NCBI RefSeq assembly: GCF_047511655.1
Contig: NC_133394.1
Span: 54,158,501 to 54,222,500 of the forward strand
Source of the DNA: Castor canadensis
Taxonomy: Eukaryota; Chordata; Mammalia; Rodentia; Castoridae
Direction: 5' to 3'
Length of the DNA stretch: 64,000 bases
Within the stretch, counting starts at the first letter, position 1. Each line of letters starts with the position of its first letter. Shown here piece after piece: positions 11,081 to 23,228 of this stretch. A program made the translations under genes and the position numbers. The notes under the pieces were generated by a model that saw only the letters and a program-made list of their open reading frames with translations, made no database searches and was not told where the DNA came from.

Positions 11081-11425
11081 TACTTAGAATTCTGCTGAAG
11101 GCAGTGGACATTGTTTGTAGCAATGTTTAACGTCATTTATACTGCAATCTGAAGAGAAAATTATCTTGAGCAAAGGTCAAAAACTTTGTATTTTAAAAAC
11201 AATGACAAGAAGGAAACAAATCATTTTTTCTTTTAAAATGACATTACACATGAAAATATAATTTTTAAAAATTATTAAACCACCCTCGTAGATTATTGAA
11301 GTGGATTTTTTAAAGATCTTGTACAGAAAAATCAATGTTCTTGGCTAGAAGTTTCTGTCTGTGTAGTTGATATGACTATGTATTGCTGAACTGGATTAAA
11401 TAAAATTAAAATTGTATCTTCTTAA
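11081..11425 (+). other. QRFPR: QRFPR 3' UTR
   Basis: AT-rich sequence between the stop codon and the only good polyadenylation signal. The first bases after the stop still resemble lost coding sequence for the longer tail: 'gaattctgctgaaggcagtgg' parallels the end of the human ORF. The 3' limit is an estimate of about 20 bases past AATAAA. Confidence 0.7.
11399..11404 (+). promoter_or_regulatory. QRFPR: QRFPR polyadenylation signal AATAAA
   Basis: A canonical AATAAA lies 319 bases after the stop codon, in a TAAA-rich context. It is the first such hexamer downstream of exon 6 and is followed by a T-rich stretch. Confidence 0.7.
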
Positions 11426-11889
11426 ATATAAATTTAATTGTTACTGATGCCTTAATGTAATTTTCAGTGCACTATGGGAGTTGGGTACTTATAGTCTTTT
11501 GGAAATGAAGTCTGTGCCATAATCATAAGGTCACAGTAGCCTCTCATTATGATCTCATTATGAATCATTCCACCAAAAAGAGCTGTGTATCTTCTGTCCA
11601 CTCTACAGAGAGCCACTCTCCTTCTTTTATAATTTGGTATGGGTCAGGGTACCAGTATTACACATTACTAGTTTGGTCAAAGACTAAGTCCCAAAACCAT
11701 TTTAAAAGAAGAACCCAGTTGCAGAACCTACGTATTTAGCTTCAAGGATTATATATTATAATAATCAAGAGAATTTGACATTGGCCTAAGGATAGATACT
11801 TAGCTAAATGGAAAAGAATAGAGATACAAGATCTGTCTTATAGAGATCAGATATTATATATGCACATATACATGTTCATAGCTTACTTT
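11426..11889. other. Intergenic, nothing recognised
   Basis: Downstream flank of QRFPR, with no ORF, repeat or RNA signature that I can name. Confidence 0.6.
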
Positions 11890-13030
11890 GGCCAAGGTAG
11901 CAACAAAGTCAATGGGGAAAGGACAAAGTTTTAAGTAAATGATATGGAACAATTGGATATCCAAGTACCAAAATTAGAAACTTGATCTGTACACTACATG
12001 CAAAACTTAATTCATAATACATCCTAAACTTAAACATAGAACTAAATCTATAAGATTTATGGAAGAACACATAGAAGAAAATCCTTGTACCCCGAATCAG
12101 GCAAAGATTTCATAGGGCACTAAAAGCAGAAAACATTGATAAAACCAACTTCCTCAAAATAAATAACTTCTGCTATTTGAAAGACAGTGCTATAAAAGTG
12201 AAAGGCACAGATTATAAGGAAACACATGGAAAACATTTATGTTCTCGTAAAGAGCACATCCATTATTTATGAAGAACTCACAACTCAATATTAACATTGA
12301 CAGATTAACAAACACTTCACCTATAAAGATACACATATTTCTAGGAAGTACCTGAAAAGCTGCTCAATATTAGTGTTCATCAGAGATAGGTGAAACAAAA
12401 CAACAAGAAGAAACCTCGACAGACCTACTAGAATAGTTAAAAAGTGTTGGCAAGGATGTTGAGCAACTGGAATTTTCAAACATGGCTGGTAGGGAAATAA
12501 AATGACACAGCAATTTGAAAAACAATTTGCTGATGAATTGGATATTTATTCTAAAACTCGGGAATTATACTCCTGTATATTTTACCAAGAGAAATTAAAA
12601 CATATTCATACAAACACCTGGCCATGAATGTCCATAACAGTTTAATTCATAAAACATAATTAGAAACAACCCAACTGTTTTCACCAACTGTCCAATGGAT
12701 AAATTATGATAAAACTGCCAAACTGAATGTGACTCAGCAATAAAAGGATTTAACTATTGATACTTGATACATGCAATAAGTATCAATTTTGAAACTCTTA
12801 TGCTAACTGAAAGAACCCACAGAAAAGATTATACACTCTGTAATTTCATTTATGTGAAATTCCAATTATAGGAGTAGGAAACAGGTAAGTGGTTGCTAGG
12901 GGCTAGTACAGTTTAGGCAATTGAATACAAGGAGCATGAGAGACATTTTTGGATGACAAAAAATGATATTTTGACTCTGGTAATGCTTGACTTTATATAT
13001 TTGCCCAAATTCATTGGTTTTTATATACTT
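11890..13030 (+). repeat. Old L1 (L1M type), ORF2 C-terminal part and 3' region
   Basis: Diverged + strand L1: the stretch from about 11890 ('agcaacaaagtcaatggggaaagga') through 'ggcaaggatgttgagcaactgg' (about 12450) and 'atggataaattatgataaa' (about 12695) follows the order of L1 ORF2 C-terminal and 3' sequence. Many stops; inactive. Confidence 0.75.
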
Positions 13031-14706
13031 TAAAAGGATAAAATTATTATATGAGAATTACATTTTTATTTTTCAAAGTACCTCAGTACATTTCATAATT
13101 CAATATAAAAATGCCAACTCATATTGGTTTTTTGACCTAAAGAGTAAGTAAGAAAAGCCTTTGAAACTGCTCTACCACCTACACTACCAACCAAGAGAGG
13201 AAGCCAATATTTATTCTCAGGGTGACAGTGGTTAAGTGCTACTCTTGAAGATTTAAATGATGAAGTATATATATCCATTATATCTCATTTGATTCACTAA
13301 TATGACCTCTGCAAAACTGGATGGATCATGAAGAATAACACTGGACCACCCACAAACTAAAGGAGTAGCTCCACCTGCTATGCAGAGCTGGGATGGGGTG
13401 GGGTGGGTGTGGGATCTTACCAGAGCAGATTACCACAACCTCTGGTACTTTGCATGCAGCTACTGATCAAGCAAGCATACTGCTTTCAATGCCTGAAAAA
13501 GGAGAATCAGCAGTACTTTTCATTCATATGGAATAGACATACAGATTCCATTGTCTTAATCAAGGCTGTGTTTATTTGCCTACTCCTCCATTGTTCTGTC
13601 TAAAGGACATGAGCCCATATGGATATTCCCACAGAAGATCATATCAGCATGCTATATTTATGACATTAAATTATTTAGATCTGATAAGAAAAGAAAAGGT
13701 GAAAACCCATTGGTTTGCTAGAACACATATGCCCTGGAAAGTAAGAGCTAATAGAGATAAAATTTATATTTAGAGGTGACGTTTTTTAGGGGGTCTTGTC
13801 CTTTGGGAAATGCAGGGACATACATTTCAAAGCATATTATAAACTTTCATATCTTGAAATTCTCACCCTTAACAAAAAAAGTACAATGCTTGGGTTTGGT
13901 AAGCACTTTATTCTGCTTCAGGGAATGCTGTTTGAATCTTTTATTTGTGAAATGGTAAACTGCTAGATCTGTGTGTGTCCCAAAGCCAATAAGGGCTCTC
14001 CAGCACATCTAGGTTGTAGCATAGCAGCCCTGCTATTCAACACTGTCATTTAATAGCCCTGTCATTGGACCTAGAAGTTCCAATGGTTTAGATTGAAGTA
14101 AATGAGAAAATCTGTCACTTGGATTGTTTGTTCCATAAAATTCTGTGTTAGATAAACATGCCATCTTATAGCCTCTTACGAGCTATAATTTAAGGAGCTG
14201 CAGCACATAAGCCAGATTTCTGAAGAAAGACAGTACCATCTGCCTCAGAGAAACATTTATTGTCAAATGCAACCTGACATGGTAAGGACCCTCACAGAGC
14301 CCATGTTGCTTACCATCCAGTGAATATGTGACCAAAACTATTTATGAGTTGTGTTCTATCATACTGGTATTATTAATAATTAATAATAAAATGAAAACTA
14401 TTCACCCAGGATCACTTACAGCAAACCCAGATAAACTACACAAATAGATGGCACAAACTTCCACATCAGTCATCAGTCCTGTGCCTCTGGACTCATGTAC
14501 CGATAGGGGTAGGTTAAAACCTTCTGTGATGGTTTGTATTTGTCTGTTTCCTCTTTTACAGCTGTCAGCTTCTGCTGATGTGTTAAGACTATTTACGTAC
14601 ATCTAGTATTCTATATATTCCTTTATAATTGTCCATTTTTATCATCATTAGTTGTTCGTTTTTAATTTTCTAGCAATGAGGAAGTTTTCAAAGAAACAAA
14701 CCTCCT
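13031..14706. other. Intergenic, nothing recognised
   Basis: ORFs of 60-66 codons only. No splice-like or family signature. Confidence 0.55.
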
Positions 14707-14805
14707 CTAGGGCTGGGGCATGGTTCAAATGGTAGAGCACCTGTTAAGTAAATTCAAGACCTTGAGTTCAGACTCCAGTACTGCCAAACAAAAAGAAAAA
14801 GACCT
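14707..14805 (+). repeat. tRNA-derived SINE
   Basis: Begins 'ggctggggcatggttcaaat', followed by 'ggtagagcacctg' (A/B box-like) and 'gagttcagactccagtac', and ends in an A-rich tail with AAAAAGAAAAAG. This is the single-unit (tRNA-like) form of the composite SINEs elsewhere in the window. Confidence 0.85.
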
Positions 14806-15719
14806 TTAAATATATTTAATAATATATTTTAAAATTACATAAACGATTGTTCATAACAGAAACAACTCAAAAAAAGAAAAAAAGAGCCCTGAGTACCTAC
14901 CAATAGAAGAATGGGCAATCATACAGCCATATGATCTATATTTTCAAAGAATGTTTATTGTCATGAGTGATAGATGAAGTAATACTAATAAAATGTGAAA
15001 ATACACATTCAGAAAGTTCTCACTAGTGCATAACTTCTCCCTTCCTATTTATAGTCTGTAAACATAAAATCCCTTTCTTTATCACTTCATGAAATTACTT
15101 TTACACTCTCAGCTCACCAAAGTAAGTTTCTCATGATTCTCTGCTTTATTACCCTACAGTTTAACCTGCGGCCACCTAATTCTATTATCAATAAGACTAG
15201 TAAGCTTTTAAAATAAAATATTGAGAAGTGGTTACTATTAATAGAGAGTTAAAAAAATATCAGCTCAGTGGCTTTTCACATATCATATTTGTAGGCTTTA
15301 TGGGGATTAAAAAATTGATATGATTTTATAAAAATACCCATCATTAACTGGAAGCATATTGTTCTCATTCGTTAACTCAACTAATATTTTCAAAGCTCCT
15401 GCAATATATTAGGCCTAGGAATCCTCTATCCATTTCCAAACCAAGAACATTGTTTCTTCTCTCAATCAGATAGGATTGAAAAAGGTTGGTTGGCAAATGA
15501 AATAATAGAGGAAAGGAAGTTATAAAAACAACCTGGTTATAAAAAGTGCTAGTGAATGAAAAATATTGAAACATCCCTTCTATAAATGAATATAATGAAA
15601 CATAATGCACTGTAAGCTATTGAATAATAGGGGAGCATGTGACAGAGAAAATGTAAGTAATGTGGGATTTAATCTGATCGAAGCATGATATATACATGTC
15701 TGGAATGCCAGGGCAAAAA
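14806..15719. other. Intergenic, nothing certain
   Basis: A piece around 14880-14960 ('accaatagaagaatgggcaa') hints at L1 ORF2 3' sequence. Otherwise featureless. Confidence 0.4.
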
Positions 15720-16035
15720 ATATATACTTCTAAGAAATTGAAGGACAGGAGGGTAAAACTAGTAGGAGGGGGGCCAGCATAAGGAAAGGGTGAATGAGGG
15801 TGAATATGGTGGATGTGTTTAGTATTCGTATATGAAAATAGAAGTATAAAACCTGTTGAATTTTTTCTAAAAGGGGGAAAGAAAGGGGGAGGAGGGAAGG
15901 TGATGGAGGGGTAAATCTAATTAAGATATATTGCAAGCACATATATATGTGTGTGATATATATATGCATATATCACAGTGTATCCCCCTATACGACTGCT
16001 ATGTGCTAATTTTAAAAAGAGAAGAAAAAAAAAGA
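15720..16035 (+). repeat. L1 3' end
   Basis: A purine-rich stretch is followed by 'aagatatattgcaagcacat', a TATA/TG run, 'acagtgtatccccctatac' and an A-rich tail (15720-16035). The order matches the L1 3' end at 2326-2480. Confidence 0.65.
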
Positions 16036-16913
16036 ATCAGGTGAGCCCATCAGCTTTAAAAACATACAGAGTTTTTCTGGCACAGATCTCAGTTCCCTCC
16101 TTTCCTCTTGCTTGACAAAATTTTCATTTTCCACAACTGAGATTAAGATTTATTTATAAAAGAAAAAACTTAGACATAAATGAGATAAAGTGGAGTAAAA
16201 ATGATCCTGTCTGAATCATTAGAATTATGAGAAGACAGGAAGAAACTCCTGCTGTGGTAACTCCAGTGGAGAAGAGAATTGGGCTCTTGTGAATCTTAAA
16301 CTGAGGATCTTTTCCATGACACCCAATAATGTTTTTATTACAAGTTTTATATTTTTCATGTCAGATATAATCCACTTCATCTTTTGATTTACCTGTTAGT
16401 TTCCTCTTCGTGCTACCAGAATCTTCCCATCTTATCTTGGGGAATATTTATTGTGCTTATTTTAAATTCTTGAGTTCCTCATTCCATTAATTTGCCTACT
16501 ATAGATTGTTTAGTCTCACCTTACTTTAATAGCAGCTGTGTTCTTCAGATGTCTCCTTAATTTACCCTGAGAGCAAATATATCTCATAAAGTATTAGAGA
16601 TCTTGACTAGAGATGTGCAGGGTGTGTGAATGACAGCTGAACCCAGGCCAGACCAGGTGGTCTCTTCTTGAGTTCACAGAAAGGGGGCAGTGCTTCTGGG
16701 CCAGAGTTGCCAGTGCCATAGTTGAGACCACTCTGAACAGTTTGGCTCCTTTCCCCTCAGGCAACCCAGGTGTCTTACTAACCTGTCATTGAAATTCGCT
16801 TTCCACTGAGGATGGAGCCATGCTCATTTTTATACTATATATTTATCAATCCAACCAATATGTATTGTTAATGACTTCTATTTACTAAATTTGTATTTAC
16901 AAGATAACTTTCT

Positions 16914-16951
16914 TATTTGGTCAATAGACCAAATAGAGTTTGGTCTATTGA
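16914..16951. repeat. Three-arm inverted repeat
   Basis: TATTTGGTC (16914-16922) pairs with GACCAAATA (16927-16935) across a 4-nt loop. TCAATAGACCAAA (16921-16933) can alternatively pair with TTTGGTCTATTGA (16939-16951) across 5 nt. The two hairpins share bases and exclude each other. Confidence 0.85.
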
Positions 16952-17037
16952 ATGGGTTATATCTTTGAACAAAATCAAATGACCAGCTTGAAGACAAGTA
17001 CATACAGCTTTATAATTTATAAATTTATAATTTATAA

Positions 17038-17082
17038 TTTATAAATTCTAGCTTTGAACACAACAAAGCTAGAATTTATAAA
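17038..17082. repeat. Perfect 19-bp inverted repeat, 7-nt loop
   Basis: TTTATAAATTCTAGCTTTG at 17038-17056 is the exact reverse complement of 17064-17082, with loop AACACAA. It is preceded by three TTTATAA units. It may be a tiny nonautonomous DNA element or a hairpin formed by fold-back replication. Confidence 0.9.
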
Positions 17083-18232
17083 ATTGCAAAAATTAAAATA
17101 CTTTTACTCACAAAATAACAATTTATACTTTAAAATAATCCTTAGTAAGTGTAGACTCTAAGACTGTGCCATAAGAATTACCCTCATGATTTCCAACCTT
17201 GATGTTTATCATTACTCAAAAAGACATGTGAAAAGTCAACACTAGGCAGCAAAGGACTACCAAAGGAAAGGTAAAAATGTTACCATGGAGATTTAGAGAA
17301 AGTCCTGGAACAGTCAGGTAGATAGCAAAGACACCACAGCTGATGTCTGCAGAATTTAGACCAGTCGGTTGGAGTAGTCAGGGAAGAAAAAATATTCTAG
17401 ATTATAAAAAAAAAATGTAGTGTAAATAAAGAGTACTGGAGATGGTGAGGGAAAACTTTATAGAAATTTGTAATATGGTTTTGCAGGACATCATCTGCAT
17501 GAGTAAGATTTGTGTTTGGAAGGTTAGATTGTATAGACATGGCTCAGAACAGTCAACTATGGGGAATGTGTCAGCAAGAGATGATTGAGAAGGCTCCAGA
17601 GGGGACAGCTGGGCCAGATTAAAGGAAGATTTCATAAGCTAGTGGTTAACCAAGGCAGTACGGTCTTACATCATTTTCTAAAAATATCAAAAAGTAAATG
17701 GGCTGTCTGCAAAATACAGATTGGCAGAGATGAACACAGAACATTAAAATAAGAGGCATTTTCCTGAAAATGTAATGGTTGTTCTATTTTTAAATAATGG
17801 AAAAACGATGAGAAAAAAGAAAGCAGTGGGAAGAAGGAGGAGAAATGATTTGGACAGGAACAAGTAGATATTAAGGGTCACTATATTTTCAAGCCCAGAT
17901 AATAAGGCTGGATATTAAAGGAGAATGGGAGGAATGAGATCTATCACAAAATAAAACAATAGGGCAATTTTCTGACTAGGTGACATTGAGGTCATCTATT
18001 GTCATTATTTCAGTTGAAATTTGATGTGGTTGAGTCTGCGTGTATCACTTTTTCCTTTATACCTCTCTGGGTGGAGGAAGAGGAAATGTTTTTTACTTTT
18101 GTGGCTCAGGTCTTCTAAGAATACAATATCATTTGGAAATATAGTAGGAGAAATGTTAGATCCTGATTGTCTAAGAAATGATTAAAGCTTTGCATTTCCA
18201 TGGTTATCGAAACACCTTTATTATTTTTCTTT

Positions 18233-18312
18233 TGGCAGTACTGGGGTTTGAACTCAGGGATTCTTGCATGCTAGGCAGGTGCTCGACCATTTGAGGCACT
18301 CCACCAGCTATC
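18233..18312 (-). repeat. tRNA-derived SINE fragment
   Basis: Reverse complement reads as the SINE tRNA part: 'gtgcctcaaatggtcgagca', then 'cctgagttcaaaccccagta'. Confidence 0.8.
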
Positions 18313-20104
18313 AATAATATCCTTATCACCAGGAGGTCTTCCACAAACACAAGCTGTGTCACAAGAGAGATAAGCTAAAATACATAATTGAATCACTTCC
18401 AAGATGTTAATATTTATCAGGGAGAGAAAAGTAGTGCACATATTTTTGTTTCCTGCTTCATCTTCCCATGCAAAGGACAAAACATTATTGTCTGCATTTG
18501 TCCTAAATGGATGTCTCTCCAGATTCCTAAGGCACTTTTTACTTGTACCACGTGTCTAGCTATTGTTTGTGTTGTTCTCAGACCTTGTTAGTTCTTCTAT
18601 CCTCCTATAGCATGTGTAAGTGCAGACAGATTTCTGTAAAAGTGAGGGGTAGATAGGTGCTTATCTCATTTTACTCCATATGGATAGCAGAACCTGAATA
18701 ATAATGAATATATGAATATATGTGGCAGTGTTTTTTCCATACTTCATCAAATTTTTCTTAAATTGATGGTAACCCTATACACTATGGGTAATGAAACATT
18801 CTGCATCTTGCCATATTGCTTTTGACTTACAGTCTTGCCCACTGAGACTTCCTAGTCTTATTTGAGACCCTCGTTCATCAGTCTTAGGTTTCATTTTATT
18901 TTGTTCTAAATATTGAGTTCTGTATTTGCATACACTTGCCCTAACCCTGGACTCTGGGAGGGCTGTGGTGTATGCATGCTACAGTTCTCCCTTATCTGGC
19001 TACACTGTTTCTGTAAGCTTTTTGTATATATTAGCATTTTTCTGCCTTGGTGGTAGCAATAATTGAAAGGCATTAAAGCTCTGTAGTTTATTAACATAAT
19101 GAACATTTCATCTTTTTTATTGTAAAGATTTTCTTTGGGAAATCATTCCTTCTCCAACTTAGACTATGGTATTTGACTGGAATTGCCCTTACTTCCAGCT
19201 CCAGTAGTGCTCCATGATTAGTGTAAGTCACAGTGATTGGTTAAGGGATGAAAACATAACCAGATAGAGTCAGCTCCAGGCAATTTTTGTGAGTTTTGGG
19301 ATAGACAAGCTTTCACTTTCCTTCTGGACTCATGTGTACAAGTGCCTACCCTGGGTGGATAGTTGCTACTGTGTTGGCTGAAATTGACAATACGTCAGTA
19401 TTTACTGCCCAGGTCTTCCCCTGGAAGTTGCAAGCCTTCAATAGACTCCAGAGTTCAAAATGGTTGCATTGGGCAGATTCTGCCAGGTCTGTTGTTGAGA
19501 TGGTGTCTAGATTCCGGGTGCTTCCTGTTTTGCCATCTTCTCAGCATCCCCTCTAATTTCCTCTATGTTTTATGCATAAAAATGATGGTTCAATGTTCAG
19601 ATTTAATCTACACTTTTTCAATTGGGATTTCTTGGTTATACTTTCTCTTATTCACATCTCACTCTGTATGACTTAACTTTCTGATATTGTCCATGAATAT
19701 AAGAAGCAACATAAATAAAATTGAAACATATAATTATGTCATATATAAATATCTATAAATACATGAATAAAAATAAGCATTGAGACTTAGTATATAATAA
19801 TATTGTGAGTATTAAGAAGATTTATGCAAATGCACCATACTGCAATGGGTATGAAAGGCCATAGGCAGTTGTTTAATTGATAGTAGTTTCTTCCCTTGTT
19901 TCGCCTGCATCTGATTTTTTCTTTTTTTGAGAGCTTATTTATCTCAAGAGATTGTTCCTAGGAACTGAACATCTTGAAGTGCTTACATCTTTTCTCATCA
20001 ACAGGAGAAAGAAAAATCTCAAAAGGATGTGTGATGAGTTAGACTTGGTTCATTTTTATAACAGCAAGAAAAAGTTCTTTTAATGCTTCACAAAATGTTT
20101 TTGT
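18313..20104. other. Intergenic, nothing recognised
   Basis: No exon-like structure. The 19332-19671 ORFs have no recognisable domain. Confidence 0.5.
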
Positions 20105-21295
20105 TTCTTAAAAAATATCAAGGGCTCTTTTTTGTAGTATAAGTCACTTACCATAATATTTGCCATTTAAAAGAAATTCAGTAGTTTCAGTATATTCTCA
20201 AAGTTGTACAATCATTGTTACTAATTTCAGAATTCTTTATGACCCTAGAATGAAATCCTGCATTTATGAGCTCTCCCTCCCCACGCTGCCCTTCTCCCAG
20301 CCTCTGGAACCAACAGACTGACTTTCTGTCCCTATGGATTTGCCTGTTCTAGATACTTTCATATGTGGAATCAAACAATATGTGGCCTTTTCTCACCCTC
20401 TTTCTAAGGTGCAACATGTTGTCATGTGCCTTGATATGCCGTTACTTTTCATGATGAATGATATCCATTGCATGGATATATCCGCTTTTACCTTACCAGT
20501 TCATCAGATGATGGACACTTGTTTGCTTTTTTATCCCACCTTTTGTCTATTGTGAATGAGGCTTCTGTGAACATTATTATGTGAGTTTTTGTTTGAATAT
20601 ATGCTTTCAATACTTGGAAGCATGTGCCTCGAAACAGAATGCTGGGCCAGAAGGCCCTACTATACCAAATGTTGAGGAACTGCCCGACTGCTTTTCATGC
20701 TAACAACCTGTATTTTACATTCTTACCAGTAGTGTATTAGAGTAATAACTTCTTCATAACCTACTAATGAGACAGGCTAGAAGTTGGAAAAGTTTGGGGC
20801 TCATGTAGGTTGCCTGGAAATGGCCCAGACCACCTGCATGTGGCTGGGAACCACCCATGCCCTTCCCTACTCACTCATTACTGGGTGGGAACCTCCTGGG
20901 CCTGCCCTCCCCGTGGGTTAGTGTAGATTTTGAAAGCACCTGAAAAAGAAAAGCACGCTCTCTCTGCTGGTGGACTCCACCTGCATCCCACCATGCTCCC
21001 TTTGTATTTTCCTTTTCCTAACTTTTAATGAATCCCATTTACACCCATGCATTCTGCTTGCATTCTTTCACCTTGGAACACAAGGACCAAGGTCTTCTGA
21101 AAACACTGCTTGCCATTAACACTAACGCTTGCCGCTTTCCATATTTTGATTATAGACATGCTAGTGTATGAGGAGTAGAACTTTGTTGTGATTTTAATTT
21201 GCATTTCACTAATGTCTAATGGTGTTTCGTGTGCTTGTTCCCCATTTGTAAGTCTTCTTAAAGGGAAGTGTGTATTCAAAATTTTTGCTCCATTT

Positions 21296-21508
21296 ACTTG
21301 TTTATTTATTGTTTTACAATACCAGGGTTTGAACTCAGGGCTTTCATCTTGAGCCACTCCACCAGTCCTTTTATGTGATTTTTTTTTTTTTTTTTTGAGA
21401 TAGGGTCTTGCGAACTATTTGTCTGTGCTGGCTTCTAAACAAGATCCTCCTGATCTCTGCCTCCTGAGTAGTAAGGATTTCAGGCATGAGCTACAGGTGC
21501 TTGGCTTT
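21296..21508 (-). repeat. Composite SINE
   Basis: Reverse complement has the 7SL-like head (cctgaaatccttactactca, aggcagagatcaggaggatc), an A-run of 16 and then the tRNA-like part ending 'gagttcaaaccctggtattg'. Inserted in the old L1. Confidence 0.85.
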
Positions 21509-21631
21509 TTGCCCCTTTGCACATTTGTACATGAAAGCAAGGCTAAGAATCTCTCTGTATAGCTGTCCTTATCTCAACTAGCAAAAACGCTATGTTTTTC
21601 TTATTATTGCTTATTTCTACTCTTCAACACA

Positions 21632-21745
21632 ACTGGAGAAAAGCGCAAAACAGGTTCTGCCTGGAAGCCTGCGGGGGGCAGGGGGGAGCAATGATCCAAA
21701 CAACGTATGCCCACGTGAATAAATGAATAAATAAATAAAATTGAG
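21632..21745 (+). repeat. L1 3' tail fragment
   Basis: Contains 'aaacaggttctgcctggaag', a G-rich run, 'caaacaacgtatgcccacgt' and AATAAATGAATAAATAAATAAA. Same element end as 7589-7739. I could not define a clean duplication. Confidence 0.8.
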
Positions 21746-22092
21746 TTTTAAGAGCTTCTAAAAATATATTTTGGATACTATCCTCTTGCCAAGTTTTAGA
21801 TTTGGACATCTTTTCGCCCATTTTCTGGGGTGTCTTTTCACTTTTTTGGTAATGTACCTTTAGAAGCAAAAGTTTAATTTTGATGATATCCAGCTTATCT
21901 ATATTTTCTTTGATTGCTAATGTTCTAGGCATCATAGCTAAGAAAATTTTCTAATCTATGGCAAAAGACATATTTGTTTCCTTCTAAGAGTTTTAGAGTT
22001 TTGATTAGTATATTTACATTTTGCTCTATTTTGATATGGGAGTCCAAATTAACCTTTTTCCATACAGATATCCAATTATTCCAGCACCATTT

Positions 22093-22496
22093 TATTTTTT
22101 ATTTTTTTTAAATTAGTAAATCACATCCAAAATGGTTTAATGGAAGGTATCAGTGCCATTGCCTGAACTCTGGGGGCAGGTATGAGTCCAGACGTCCTGG
22201 CTTCTGCTCAGGGCCCTGTCTATGTCCAGTCTCTCTCCTTGTGCCCAAACACCATCCAAGCAAAAGGAGGCAGAAGAGTTCTCTCCTGGTAAAGCCCCCA
22301 GGAAGAGACAACCCTGAAGCTGGGTCCAGAGGTTGAGGAAGGGGTCAAGTCCCAAAGCAGGCAGAGCAAGGACCTCTGTCTTTGGCCCCTGGCTCAAGAC
22401 CACTTTGGACATACCCAGCTTCAACTGAAGAGGGAGTCCCAAGACCAAGGGCAGAGCCAGCCTTGGCCCTGCCCCAGCAGGCAGCACCACCTTCTC
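22093..22496 (-). pseudogene. Processed retrocopy of an unidentified mRNA 3' region
   Basis: GC-rich DNA of 404 bases interrupts the old L1 between 12-bp repeats CCAGCACCATTT (22081-22092) and CCAGCACTATTT (22497-22508, one mismatch). On the - strand it ends with ATTAAA (22136-22141), about 20 bases of spacer and an A-rich tail (22093-22117), as expected for a reverse-transcribed polyadenylated RNA. A 117-codon ORF (22137-22490) runs across it but has no recognisable domain, so it may be UTR. I cannot name the parent gene. Confidence 0.75.
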
Positions 22497-22662
22497 CCAG
22501 CACTATTTATTAAATAGACTAGTCTTTCCTCCATTGACCTATTTTAGCATCTTTGTCAAAAATCCATTGACCAGAGATGTTTAGTTTTATTTTGGACCCT
22601 CTACTCTATTCCATTGATCTACATGTTAATTTTTATGCCAGTATGGCACTGTCTTGATTAAT

Positions 22663-23228
22663 GTAATGAGTGATGGTTCGCCAGGCAGCTTTGGGCAAAA
22701 CCAGTTCTCTTTCCTTCCTTGCTCATAGTTCTGAAAAGTAACTGCAGAATGTGCTGCAGTGCAATGTCCTGAGATGCGGAGGACTGTGAAACATCCCAAG
22801 TCTATTCCTTCCCCTCCTAGGAAATGTACCATAGCGAAGAAATCCCCAGATATCCCAACTTTGTTCCTCTCTGCCCCGGAAGCAAGATGCCCTTCAAAGC
22901 TCTGCCGAGTGTGCTGAGTGTGTCACGTGGCCCCCCGAGGGACAAAACACATGGCAGGCTGCCTTTCACTGCCCTCACGACTCACAGAGGATCAAAGACT
23001 TCTTTGTCCCTTGTTGTCTATCTTTAAGTACAAAACCTGCTTTGCACGCATGTTCTGTCTCATCAAAGTCAGGAAAACAGGTGACCAGAGCATGGTGGCC
23101 CTAAACAATAGCCTAGAAAGAAGTGGGCTTTCTAGCTGGTGTCAAGATGATCTTTGTTCTTCTTTCAGTGCAAGGCATCACTTGGAACTGCTGATGAGCA
23201 AATTGGTTTGAAATGTGGCATTGTACTA
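22663..23228. mobile_element. Unidentified insertion inside the old L1
   Basis: L1 sequence stops near 22662 ('gtcttgattaatgta') and resumes near 23229 ('ctaagttttgaaatctgg'). The 566 bases between are unlike L1. They are neither A-tailed nor clearly LTR-ended, and carry no ORF with a known motif. Boundaries are approximate. Confidence 0.5.

Larger units (their letters stand above)
1801..11425 (+). other. QRFPR: QRFPR gene, exons 2-6 and 3' UTR (5' part outside window)
   Basis: Five exons encode TM3 to the C-terminus of a class A GPCR that I recognise as the pyroglutamylated RFamide peptide receptor (GPR103). This is a plasma-membrane receptor for QRFP/26RFa, linked in mammals to feeding, arousal and adrenal/bone signalling. 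Exon lengths are 159, 62, 236, 98 and 359 bases. Introns of 2336, 3581, 1722 and 727 bases all start GT and end AG, and phases match at each junction, giving about 304 codons. Exon 1 (N-terminus, TM1, TM2) is not in the window: nothing in 1-1800 resembles it. The core is uninterrupted, so a functional gene is likely. The tail is altered (see exon 6). Recognition rests on memory of the human protein, which is very close over the whole length. Confidence 0.95.
16036..18232. other. Intergenic with hairpins near 16.9-17.1 kb
   Basis: No gene. Two inverted-repeat clusters are listed separately. The 17230-17640 stretch is an unassigned, possibly repetitive segment. Confidence 0.5.

Noticed and set aside
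22137-22490. 117-codon - strand ORF as a new protein gene
   Set aside because: It lies wholly inside a poly(A)-tailed, duplication-flanked retrocopy with no promoter or conserved motif. GC-rich UTR sequence often stays open by chance.
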